Below are positions 1 through 6,215 of a stretch of 64,000 nucleotides of DNA, piece by piece; the stretch's first letter is position 1, and each line of letters opens with the position of its first letter. Under the pieces are notes generated by a model that saw only the letters and a list, made by a program, of their open reading frames with translations, ran no database searches and was not told where the DNA came from. Made by a program: the position numbers and the translations under genes. The stretch is from JBFLYH01 sp964630235. Lineage in GTDB: Bacteria; Oederibacteriota; JAAXVQ01; JAUVAV01. The stretch is taken from positions 868,001 to 932,000 of the forward strand of contig CAZVUO010000001.1 in the NCBI GenBank assembly GCA_964630235.1, written 5' to 3'.

Positions 1-459
1 TATGTGGACCTGGCCGAACAGCATCCCCTCCTGCGGCGTTTTCACCAGCCGTCCTTTTACGGCCTGACCGAATGGCTCGAGCAGGGTGAGATGCTGGCCC
101 CGCGCTTCGACGCCTGCCCAGCCGCCAAGCACGAGTGGGGCTTCGATGCTTCGGGCTATGTGTACGGCTGCACGGCCACCCTGGGCCACCCGGCCCATCG
201 CCTGGGGCGCTATGACCCGGCCTGGGAGCTGTATCCGCAAGCGGGCCAGTGGCAGTCGCGCCGGGTGGAAACCATCGCGGCCTGCGCGGCCTGCCCCGCG
301 GCGCCGGCCTGCGGCGGGGGCTGCGGCGCCCTGGCGCACGCGAAGCAGGGCAGCCTGCTGGCGCCGGACTGCAAGCCCATCGCCAAGGTGTGGGAACAGG
401 GGCTGCGCTGGCATGCCGATCAACTGGAACAAAAATTCAAGGAGGCCATGAACCCATGA
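1..459 (+). CDS. Radical SAM protein, SPASM C-terminal domain (5' end outside window)
   Basis: This is the last 152 codons of a gene whose start lies outside the window; the frame is open at base 1. It carries the complete seven-cysteine SPASM pattern: a Cys followed by G-x4-C (CPAAK...GYVYGC), then C-x2-C-x5-C-x3-C (CAACPAAPACGGGC), then a final Cys in APDC. SPASM domains bind two auxiliary 4Fe-4S clusters in radical SAM maturases and dehydrogenases. The radical SAM core is not visible, so the substrate cannot be named. It overlaps the downstream thioredoxin gene by four bases (ATGA), so the two are probably translationally coupled and the maturase may work in a thiol-redox context. Confidence 0.85.
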   Translation, partial: YVDLAEQHPLLRRFHQPSFYGLTEWLEQGEMLAPRFDACPAAKHEWGFDASGYVYGCTATLGHPAHRLGRYDPAWELYPQAGQWQSRRVETIAACAACPAAPACGGGCGALAHAKQGSLLAPDCKPIAKVWEQGLRWHADQLEQKFKEAMNP

Positions 460-782
460 GCCAGGAAATCAACCAGGATCAGTTCGAAGCCCAGGTACTA
501 CAGTCCGAGATGCCCGTGGTGCTGGACTTTTTTTCCACCGAGTGCCCGCCCTGCGAGGCGTTGGCGCCCAAGTTCGAGGCCATGGCCGAGGCGTTCGACA
601 GCAATGCCAAATTTCTCAAGATCTTCCGGCAGGGCAATAAGCCCCTGGCCGAGCGCCTGAACGTCAGCAGCAGCCCGACCGTGCTGTTCTTCCGCGGGGG
701 CAAGGAAGTGGGCCAGCGGCTTACCGGCGAGATCAAGAAATCCGAGCTCAAGGCCGCGATCGAAGCCTTGCTGGAGGGGTAG
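456..782 (+). CDS. Thioredoxin-family protein with CPPC active site
   Basis: 108 aa, no signal peptide, so cytoplasmic. It has the thioredoxin fold layout: FFSTECPPCEALAP gives a CPPC redox centre (C30, C33), and SSSPTVLFFRGG supplies the cis-proline (P74) after the third strand. Classical thioredoxin has CGPC; CPPC is a known variant that changes redox potential. The start ATG overlaps the upstream stop (ATGA) and has GGAGG just upstream inside the previous gene. A thioredoxin-reductase-like gene begins 9 bp downstream, so the pair probably forms a reductase/thioredoxin system, possibly reducing the adjacent SPASM enzyme or its product. Confidence 0.9.
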   Translation: MSQEINQDQFEAQVLQSEMPVVLDFFSTECPPCEALAPKFEAMAEAFDSNAKFLKIFRQGNKPLAERLNVSSSPTVLFFRGGKEVGQRLTGEIKKSELKAAIEALLEG

Positions 783-791
783 GGGAGCGCC

Positions 792-1736
792 GTGACGAAC
801 ACGTTCGACGTCATCATTCTGGGCGGCGGGCCTGCCGGTCTCACGGCCGCGCTTTACGCCAGCCGCGCCAAGCTCAAGACCGCGGTGGTCGAGGAGAACC
901 TGCCCGGCGGCTGGATGAAGACCACGCACCTGGTGGCCAATTACCCGGGCGTGCATCCGCAGGTGCGGGGCAGCGACCTGGCGCGGAGCATGGAGGAGCA
1001 GGCCAAGCATTTCGGCGCCCGGTTCTTCAACGCCGTGGAGGTCACCAAGCTGGACCTGACCCAGCGCCGCAAGTACGTGGAGCTGGACGAGGAGCAGACC
1101 CTGACCGCGCCCGCGGTCATCCTGGCCATGGGCCAGGAGCCGCGCAAGCTGGGCCTGCCCGGCGAGCAGGCGTTCCGCGGCCGCGGTCTGTCGTACTGCG
1201 CCACCTGCGACGGCGACTTTTACCAGGACAAGCACGTGGTGGTCATCGGCGGCGGCAACTCGGCCCTGGAAGAAGCGATCTTCCTCACCCAGTTCGCCCG
1301 CCAGGTCACGATCGTGCACCAGTTCGACCACTTCCAGGCCAGCGCCGTGGCGGCCGAGGAGGCGCGCGCCAATCCCAAGATCAGCTTCCTGCTGGCGCAC
1401 GAGCCGCGGGCCTACGTCGGCACCGAGCGCTTCGAGGGCGTGGAGGTGGAGGAGCTGGCCACCGGGCAGCGCAAAGTGATCCCGGCGGACGGCGTGTTCG
1501 TGTACGTGGGTTTCGTGCCCAAGACCGCGCTCGTCAAGGGCCAGGTGCGGCTCGACGACCGCGGCTACATCCCGACCGACGAGGGGATGCACACGTCCCA
1601 GCCGGGCGTGCTGGCGGCCGGCGACATCCGCGTCAAGACCTACCGGCAGATCACCACGGCCGTGGCTGACGGCACTATTGCCGCCCTGGAGGCGGAAAAA
1701 ATCGCGCGCGAGGTGAAACGAGATGGATCGGATTAA
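792..1736 (+). CDS. trxB: Thioredoxin reductase-like FAD flavoprotein lacking the NADPH arginine motif
   Basis: 314 aa, GTG start preceded by GGGGAG. FAD-binding GGGPAG is at residues 11-16, the redox-active CATC at 136-139, a second dinucleotide-binding GGGNSA at 153-158, and the terminal FAD motif LAAGD near 275. Length and order match the low-molecular-weight thioredoxin reductase family. The motif that reads the 2'-phosphate of NADPH (HRRxxxRA in typical enzymes) is HQFDHFQAS here (about 176-184), without arginines. The electron donor may therefore not be NADPH; NADH or ferredoxin-type donors are known for divergent members. The gene follows a CPPC thioredoxin at 9 bp and overlaps the next small gene by 14 bp. 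Confidence 0.9.
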   Translation: MTNTFDVIILGGGPAGLTAALYASRAKLKTAVVEENLPGGWMKTTHLVANYPGVHPQVRGSDLARSMEEQAKHFGARFFNAVEVTKLDLTQRRKYVELDEEQTLTAPAVILAMGQEPRKLGLPGEQAFRGRGLSYCATCDGDFYQDKHVVVIGGGNSALEEAIFLTQFARQVTIVHQFDHFQASAVAAEEARANPKISFLLAHEPRAYVGTERFEGVEVEELATGQRKVIPADGVFVYVGFVPKTALVKGQVRLDDRGYIPTDEGMHTSQPGVLAAGDIRVKTYRQITTAVADGTIAALEAEKIAREVKRDGSD

Positions 1737-1926
1737 GATCTTCGGCTGCAACGACGAAGTGCGCCTGGAGGGCGAGATGAACGCCTTTCTCGCCACCCAC
1801 CCCGGCAAGATCGTGGACATGCGCGTGGACAAGCTGTACGATCCGGACCGCAAGTCCACCTGCTTCTCGGCCATGATCTGGTACCAAGCCAAGGTTGTGG
1901 AACCCAAAGCGAAAAAGCGGCGCTGA
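1723..1926 (+). CDS. Small protein resembling sporulation protein Cse60 family
   Basis: 67 aa. The pattern (KIF at the start, LEGEMNAFLATHP, then a C-terminal SAMIWYQ strand) resembles the small Cse60-like family found in spore formers and other bacteria, whose function is unknown. A basic tail (KAKKRR) ends the protein. It overlaps the reductase gene by 14 bp and the methyltransferase by one base, so it is an internal operon member. No catalytic residues or membrane segment are visible. The family assignment rests on remembered pattern similarity and is moderate. Confidence 0.7.
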   Translation: MDRIKIFGCNDEVRLEGEMNAFLATHPGKIVDMRVDKLYDPDRKSTCFSAMIWYQAKVVEPKAKKRR

Positions 1927-2486
1927 TGGCGCACGGTTCCCACCGCGTCTGCCCCTGGTACGGCATCTGGACCTTCGACAACCTGCTCCGCCCGCTGATC
2001 CACGATCGCGAGCGGATCTTCGGGCCCTGGGTCCGGCCGGGCATGACCGCGCTGGATATCGGTTGCGGGGCAGGCTACTTCTCGCTCGGTCTGGCGCGGC
2101 TGGTGGGGCCTGGCGGAAAAGTGATCAGCGTGGACCTGCAGCCGCAGATGCTCGCCATGCTCGAGCGCCGCGCGCAGCGGGCCAAGCTCCAGGACCGCAT
2201 CACCCGCCAGGCGTGCACGCCCGGTTCTTTGGGGCTCAGCAACGTGCAGGCGGACTTCGCCAATGCCTTCTGGATGGTGCACGAAGTGCCGGATTCCGGT
2301 GTTCTGCTGGCCGAGGTGCGCAACGCGCTTAAATCCGGAGGCCGCTTGCTGGTGGCCGAGCCGCGCGGGCATGTGTCGGACAAAGACTTCGCCAACCTGC
2401 TGGAAAAGGCCAGAACACTCGGCTGGTCTTTGGAAGCCACACCGCGCATCGCTTTCAGCCGCACTGCGGTGCTGGAAAAGAAATAG
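1926..2486 (+). CDS. Class I SAM-dependent methyltransferase
   Basis: 186 aa. Motif I is LDIGCGAGYFS at residues 43-53, and an acidic residue ending strand beta-2 (VISVDLQPQML) would bind the ribose of SAM. A later strand ends in LVAEPRG. This is the methyltransferase-11/25 type that often acts on small molecules, arsenite or quinones; nothing identifies the substrate. The C-terminal ArsM cysteines are not present, so arsenite methylation is unlikely. The start overlaps the preceding stop by one base (TGATG), making it the last gene of the redox operon. Confidence 0.88.
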   Translation: MAHGSHRVCPWYGIWTFDNLLRPLIHDRERIFGPWVRPGMTALDIGCGAGYFSLGLARLVGPGGKVISVDLQPQMLAMLERRAQRAKLQDRITRQACTPGSLGLSNVQADFANAFWMVHEVPDSGVLLAEVRNALKSGGRLLVAEPRGHVSDKDFANLLEKARTLGWSLEATPRIAFSRTAVLEKK

Positions 2487-2497
2487 GCCCGGAGAGT

Positions 2498-2635
2498 TAA
2501 GTCCCCTTCGCAGGAGGCCCCGTGGCCTTCGGCCAGGGATGAATGCAAATCTCCTGCTGCGGGGATGTCGCCGCCTACCATGCCTAAAACGCATGGTAGG
2601 AAATGTGCCCCGGGCTTCGCCCGGGTGGCTCCACG
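2498..2635 (+). ncRNA. Putative structured RNA element, copy A
   Basis: First of three intergenic elements with the same layout. CCCC (2503-2506) pairs with GGGG (2561-2564) and CAGGAG (2511-2516) with CTCCTG (2551-2556), enclosing a GGCC-ttc-GGCC hairpin and a TGAATGC motif. The shared core GGGGATGTCGCC is at 2561-2572. A perfect 9-bp hairpin follows (CTACCATGC/GCATGGTAG, 2575-2599), then a CCCGGG/CCCGGG hairpin (2608-2625), then GGCTCCA (2627-2633). The loops and stems differ from the other two copies while the unpaired core is the same, which is what a conserved RNA would look like. I could not match it to a known riboswitch class. Confidence 0.55.
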
Positions 2636-2655
2636 AAAAAAAAGCGAAAATATTC

Positions 2656-2722
2656 TTGACAATAACACGAACAAATGATAAACATATAGCAGAATTAGCT
2701 TTGATTTTTTTTGTTCTATACT
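2656..2722 (+). promoter_or_regulatory. AT-rich promoter region upstream of 2823 gene/lexA
   Basis: An AT-rich stretch unlike its surroundings. It contains TTGACA (2656-2661) with a 17-bp spacer to TAAACA (2679-2684), and separately TATACT (2717-2722) with a weak TTAGCT 16 bp upstream. A GTCCGC-gtaa-GCGGAC hairpin follows at 2762-2777. Either promoter would drive the hypothetical gene and lexA, which overlaps it. No clear LexA operator was found. Confidence 0.5.
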
Positions 2723-2822
2723 TTCGTTTTTTGTTCGCTTTCAGGAAAATGGTTTTGAGTTGTCCGCGTAAGCGGACCGGGCGAACCAAGAAGTGAAAGC
2801 GGACGAACCTCAGGAGGCTCCC

Positions 2823-3329
2823 ATGATCTTCGGCAACTCAGACCCCGCCTTTTTCGCCATCTTCGTGAGCGCCGAGCTGGGGCAGGGCCGGGATGCCACC
2901 CGCCTCCTGGAACGCTGGCGTGCGGAGTTTTGGGATGAGTGGCTGCGTCCATCCTTGGCCGCGCTGCTGGGCCGGCCCAAGCTGCGCCGCCAGCAACGCC
3001 AGCTGTCGCGGCCGCTGCCAGGGTTCAGGCCCGCGGATTTCGAAATGTTGGCCGCTTTTCCGGTCGACCGCGCGAATCCGCCTGCCAGCCTCGCGGCGCG
3101 CTTGCGGCAGCTTCGGTGGCGCAACCCCGGCCGCAAAATCAGTATCGCTGTGACGGAAAGAGAACTCCCATCCCCCCCTCTTTTCGTCCGGCGGGGAGAG
3201 GGCACCACGGCCACCACGACGCCTCCCCTCTCCTCTCCGAATGGCGCCGAGGACGATCACCTTGTCGCCCTGTGTCATGCTCTTTCTATATTATCCTATG
3301 GCCCCTTGGGGAGGCAGAGCGTGCGATGA
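2823..3329 (+). CDS. Hypothetical protein overlapping lexA
   Basis: 168 aa from an ATG with a perfect AGGAGG eight bases upstream; an earlier in-frame ATG at 2793 lacks such a site. The first ~115 residues are Leu/Arg-rich and look like a compact domain (FFAIFVSAELGQG..., LLERWRAEFWDEWLRP). I do not recognise it. The last ~50 residues (SPPLFVRRGEG...TTPPLSSPNG) are translated from a palindromic repeat at 3171-3238, so the original C-terminus was probably replaced when that repeat inserted. Its stop overlaps the lexA start by four bases. It sits where imuA lies in some mutagenesis cassettes, but no RecA-like or Walker motif is visible. Confidence 0.55.
   Translation: MIFGNSDPAFFAIFVSAELGQGRDATRLLERWRAEFWDEWLRPSLAALLGRPKLRRQQRQLSRPLPGFRPADFEMLAAFPVDRANPPASLAARLRQLRWRNPGRKISIAVTERELPSPPLFVRRGEGTTATTTPPLSSPNGAEDDHLVALCHALSILSYGPLGRQSVR
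3171..3238 (+). repeat. C-rich/G-rich palindromic repeat inside the 3' end of the 2823 gene
   Basis: CCCCCCTC...GCGGGGAGAGGG followed by CCTCCCCTCTCC forms the hairpin type seen repeatedly in this window (CCCTC...GAGGG arms). It lies within an open reading frame and encodes proline/arginine-rich residues. Confidence 0.6.
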
Positions 3330-3943
3330 TGCTGACGCGCAAGCAAAAGGAAGTCCTGGATTTCATGGAGCAGTACCTCCGCAGCCACGGTTACGCGCCC
3401 ACCCTGCGCGAGATCGGGGAGGCGCTCGGTCTCTCCTCCGTGGCCACGGTGTACCAGCACCTCAAGCACCTGCAGGACAAGGGCCTGGTCCGGCGGGAAG
3501 GCGGGGCGCGGCAGGTGGAAGTGATCTCCCAGGCGGAGCGGGACGAGGGCCAGCCGCGCGCGCAGAGCGTGCGCCTGCTCGGCCTGGTGGCCGCGGGCTC
3601 GCCCATCGAGGCCCTGGAGCAGCCCGAGACCATGGTCCTGCCCGAGGACCTGCTCGGCCGGGGCGAGACCTTCGTGCTGCGCGTGAAGGGCGACTCCATG
3701 ATCGAGGACCATATTGTGGACGGCGACTTCATCGTGGTGGAGAAGCGCGAGCACGCGCAGAACGGCGAGATCGTGGTGGCGCTCATCGAGAACGAGGCCA
3801 CGGTCAAGCGCTTCTACCGCGAGGCCGGCCAGATCCGGCTGCAGCCGGCCAATGCCGCCATGCGGCCGATCTACGTGGCCGAGGAGAAACTGCGCATCCA
3901 GGGGATCGTCATCGGCGTGCTGCGGAAGATGGGGAAGCGGTAG
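3326..3943 (+). CDS. lexA: LexA SOS repressor (self-cleaving)
   Basis: 205 aa. An N-terminal winged helix (LTRKQKEVLDFMEQYL, then the TLREIGEALGLSSVATVYQHL recognition region to about residue 46) is followed by the Ala-Gly autocleavage site (VAAGSPIEA, A90-G91). The Ser-Lys dyad is in GDSMIED (S124) and ATVKRF (K161). All residues needed for RecA-stimulated self-cleavage are present. The ATG at 3326 is preferred over 3329 because GGAGG lies 11 bp upstream. The genes that follow include two polymerases of the error-prone classes, so this is probably the regulator of a linked SOS mutagenesis cassette. Confidence 0.96.
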   Translation: MMLTRKQKEVLDFMEQYLRSHGYAPTLREIGEALGLSSVATVYQHLKHLQDKGLVRREGGARQVEVISQAERDEGQPRAQSVRLLGLVAAGSPIEALEQPETMVLPEDLLGRGETFVLRVKGDSMIEDHIVDGDFIVVEKREHAQNGEIVVALIENEATVKRFYREAGQIRLQPANAAMRPIYVAEEKLRIQGIVIGVLRKMGKR

Positions 3944-3964
3944 GAACCGTAGGATCATCGTGCG

Positions 3965-4111
3965 CTTTCCCTTCGGTCTTGAGTGGAGAGGGCTTCGATA
4001 CTTTTCCCTCTTCCTCGAGGGGAGAGAGTTCTCAATGCTTCTCCCTCTCTTGAGGGGAGAGGCTTCTCAATGCTTCCCCCTCTCTTGAGGGGAGAGGGCG
4101 GGGGAGAGGGT
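3965..4111 (+). repeat. Four tandem ~35-bp palindromic units upstream of DUF559 gene
   Basis: Units start at about 3965, 4001, 4038 and 4073. Each has the form CTTC-CCCTCTCTTGAGGGGAGAGG-CTTCTCAATG, and the inner part is a hairpin (CCCTCTC/GGGGAGAGG). The last unit runs into GGGGGAGAGGG, which also serves as the ribosome binding site of the DUF559 gene starting at 4118. Unit length and self-complementarity are not those of a CRISPR array, and there are no spacers. Confidence 0.8.
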
Positions 4112-4117
4112 GACAAA

Positions 4118-4600
4118 ATGAAATCCAAAACAATTTCCACTTTAACGCCATTGGCCAAAGACCTAAGAAAGAACACCACTGACACCGAGACCTATCTGTG
4201 GCAGCGCCTGCGCGGGAAGCGCTTCGAAAACCTGAAGTTCAAACGCCAACAGCCAGTAGGAAATTACATTGTCGATTTCGTCAGCCTGGAGAAGAAGCTG
4301 GTCGTCGAGCTGGACAGCGGGCAGCATGCGGCCAACAAACTTGAGGATCAGGCGCGCGACCAGTGGCTGAAGGCCCAGGGCTTCAGTGTCCTGAGATTCT
4401 GGAACAACGAGGTCTTGACCAACGTGGAGGGCGTGCTCAAGACCATCCAACGGCAGGTTTTCCTTAAAAATCCCCCCCCTCCCTTGAGGGGAGGGGGTGC
4501 GGGGGAGGGTGGACTGGTAAAACGATCACCCTCTCCCGGTATCGCCTTTGAGGATATGGCGATGCCGCCCTCCCCCCTCAAAGGGGGAGGGGATAGCTAA
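4118..4600 (+). CDS. DUF559 (Vsr-like PD-(D/E)XK superfamily) protein with repeat-derived tail
   Basis: 160 aa. Residues ~15-110 match the DUF559 family: LRKNTTDTETYLWQRLR, FKRQQPVGNYIVDFVS, LVVELDSGQHA, then GFSVLRFWNNEVL. The Asp of VDFV and the ELD-x-QH segment are the expected metal-binding and catalytic positions of this Vsr-like nuclease fold. The last ~45 residues (PPPPLRGGGAGEGG and PPSPLKGGGDS) are translations of G/C palindromic repeats. The ribosome binding site also comes from a palindrome. The gene interrupts the lexA-polymerase cassette and is flanked on both sides by one repeat family, suggesting it arrived together with those repeats. Confidence 0.85.
   Translation: MKSKTISTLTPLAKDLRKNTTDTETYLWQRLRGKRFENLKFKRQQPVGNYIVDFVSLEKKLVVELDSGQHAANKLEDQARDQWLKAQGFSVLRFWNNEVLTNVEGVLKTIQRQVFLKNPPPPLRGGGAGEGGLVKRSPSPGIAFEDMAMPPSPLKGGGDS
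4471..4592 (+). repeat. Palindromic repeats forming the 3' end of the DUF559 gene
   Basis: Two hairpins (CCCCCCTCCCTTGAGGGGAGGGGG at 4472-4496 and CCCTCCCCCCTCAAAGGGGGAGGGG at 4568-4592) lie in frame in the end of the coding sequence. They are the same class as the units at 3965-4111. Confidence 0.75.
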
Positions 4601-4635
4601 AAATAGGGAAGGGGCAAAGAGAAGGTTCGTCTGCC

Positions 4636-5802
4636 ATGCCCCGCATCATTTTCCATCTCGATCTCGATGTCTTCTTCGTGGCCGTGGAGCGGCTGCTGGA
4701 CCCAACACTTGCCGGCCTGCCGGTGATCGTGTCGCCTGGCACCAGCCGCAGCGTGGTCGCGACCGCCTCCTACGAGGCGCGCCGCTTCGGCGTGCATTCG
4801 GCCATGCCCTTCAGCCAGGCCATGCGGCTGTGCCCGCAGGCCGTGGTGCGGCCGGGTAATTTCCGGGCCTACCAGCGCTACTCCCGCGCGTTCTTTGCCA
4901 TTCTGGGTGCGTACTCGCCGGATCTCGAAACCGTCTCCCTGGACGAAGGCTACCTGGACTACACGGCCTGCACGCGGCTCTTCGGGCCGCCGTTGCCAGC
5001 GGCCGAGCGGATCGCGCGCCAGGTGCGCGCCGAGCTCGGGCTCGACGTCTCCATCGGCATTGCAGGCTCCAAGGTTACGGCCAAGATCGCGTCGGACCTG
5101 GCCAAGCCGGCCGGCATCCTGCGGGTGCTGCCTGGCCGCGAGGCCGCGTTCCTGTCGCCCCTGCCGGTCCGGCGCTTGCCGGGCGTGGGCCCCAAGACCG
5201 AGCCGCGTCTGCTCGGCCTGGGTCTGCGCACGCTCGGCGACCTGGCCCGCCTGCCAGAAGGGCTGGCTCGCGCGGCCTTGGGCGAGGGAGGGCTGGCGCT
5301 CGCGGCCGCGGCCCGGGGCGAGGATGACGCGGCAGTGGCCGGCCGGGGCGAGGCCAGGTCCGTGAGCCACGAGGAAACGTTCGAGGTGGACGTGACGGAC
5401 CCGGCCGTGCTGCGGCACGCCCTGCACCGCCTGACCTGCGAGGTGGGGTTCCGCCTGCGGCGCTACGGTTTGAGCGCGCGCCGGGTGTGCGTCAAGGTGC
5501 GCTACGCCGATTTTTCCCTGCACACGCGCTCCCGCACCCTGCGTGAAGCGACGGACCTGGACCGGGTGCTGTTCAGCGAGGCCGAACAGCTTTTGGCGCA
5601 GGCCTGCGGACGGCGCGTGCGCATCCGCCTGGTGGGCATGGCCGCCCAGCTGCTCGCGCCCTCGGGCCAGCAGGCGAGCCTGCTGGGCGTGGACGCGTCC
5701 GAGCGCCAGGGGCGCTTCCAGAACGCGGCGGACGCGGTGCGGCGGCGCTACGGCGAGGGCGCGGCGCGCTGGGCCAGCCTGCTGCGGCAGGAAGTGGAAT
5801 AA
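4636..5802 (+). CDS. dinB: Y-family translesion DNA polymerase (DinB/Pol IV type)
   Basis: 388 aa. Catalytic aspartates lie in HLDLDVFFVAVE (D9, D11) and VSLDEGYLDYT (D103, E104), and the steric-gate aromatic is F14. The helix-hairpin-helix of the thumb (RRLPGVGPKTEPRL) and a little-finger domain (SHEETFEVDV..., VCVKVRYADFSLHTRS) follow. The active site is intact, unlike many ImuB proteins, so this is a polymerase and not only a scaffold. I see no terminal clamp-binding QxxL[FL]. It lies between the DUF559 gene and the GIY-YIG-like and dnaE2-like genes in an apparent SOS cassette controlled by the upstream lexA. Confidence 0.94.
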   Translation: MPRIIFHLDLDVFFVAVERLLDPTLAGLPVIVSPGTSRSVVATASYEARRFGVHSAMPFSQAMRLCPQAVVRPGNFRAYQRYSRAFFAILGAYSPDLETVSLDEGYLDYTACTRLFGPPLPAAERIARQVRAELGLDVSIGIAGSKVTAKIASDLAKPAGILRVLPGREAAFLSPLPVRRLPGVGPKTEPRLLGLGLRTLGDLARLPEGLARAALGEGGLALAAAARGEDDAAVAGRGEARSVSHEETFEVDVTDPAVLRHALHRLTCEVGFRLRRYGLSARRVCVKVRYADFSLHTRSRTLREATDLDRVLFSEAEQLLAQACGRRVRIRLVGMAAQLLAPSGQQASLLGVDASERQGRFQNAADAVRRRYGEGAARWASLLRQEVE

Positions 5803-5806
5803 ACCA

Positions 5807-5843
5807 GAACAGATGAACAGTTGAGCAGTAGAACAGTAGAGCA
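5807..5843 (+). repeat. Tandem 8-nt GARCAGTW array
   Basis: Five consecutive units at exact 8-nt spacing: GAACAGAT, GAACAGTT, GAGCAGTA, GAACAGTA, GAGCA. It begins within a few bases of the dinB stop. The same unit type recurs downstream of atpB (17973-18041 and 18112-18181) as inverted arrays. Confidence 0.8.
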
Positions 5844-5921
5844 AAAAAAGGAGGTGAGAGGGGAACGTTCGGGGGGAATGACGGCTGCTGGCCCCGGCCA
5901 GCGCCCTGAAGGAGCATTGCC

Positions 5922-6185
5922 ATGAGCAAGTCAGCCTACCTTTATATATTGTCCAATGACGATCACACCGTGCTCGCCCTGGGAGCCACTGCTGATCTGA
6001 AATACTTCCTGGCCGAGAGCCAGCCGCGGGCCAGTACCATGGTCCTGGTGTACTACGAGCGCTTTTACGAGCTCAGCGAGGCCCAGGCCCGGGTGGCGGC
6101 GGTCAGGCGCCTGCCGCGCCAGGCGCGGCTGGACCTGGTCCGCTCCCTGAACCCGCAGTGGAAGGACCTGTCCGGGGAATTGTAA
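5922..6185 (+). CDS. GIY-YIG-like protein with degenerate active site
   Basis: 87 aa with an AAGGAG ribosome binding site. Start and end match small stand-alone GIY-YIG proteins of the YhbQ/YazA kind: AYLYILSNDD at the N-terminus, MVLVYYERFYELSEAQARVAAVRRLPR in the middle and NPQWKDLSGEL at the end. The catalytic region is altered. The GIY/YIG tyrosine positions read VLALGATADL, and the Arg of the usual R-R-xx-EH segment is missing (KYFLAES). It is therefore probably not a nuclease and may bind nucleic acid or protein. It lies between dinB and the dnaE2-like polymerase, 30 bp before the latter, implying a role in that cassette. Confidence 0.8.
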   Translation: MSKSAYLYILSNDDHTVLALGATADLKYFLAESQPRASTMVLVYYERFYELSEAQARVAAVRRLPRQARLDLVRSLNPQWKDLSGEL

Positions 6186-6215
6186 GGCGCGCTGCCAGGT
6201 CGCGGGAGCGCGTCC

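Noticed and set aside
498..2789. 763-codon open frame on the minus strand
   Set aside because: It runs antisense to thioredoxin, reductase, small protein and methyltransferase genes; composition (Arg/Leu/Gly/His-rich, no domain) is that of a high-G+C shadow frame.
3965..4111. Possible CRISPR array
   Set aside because: Units are contiguous palindromes of ~35 bp with no unique spacers and no cas genes nearby.
5863..5870. GAACGTTC palindrome as a LexA box
   Set aside because: Spacing differs from known LexA boxes (for example GAAC-N4-GTTC), and no matching site was found before lexA or dnaE2. TTGTTCGC near 2731 and 9275 is also too short to call.
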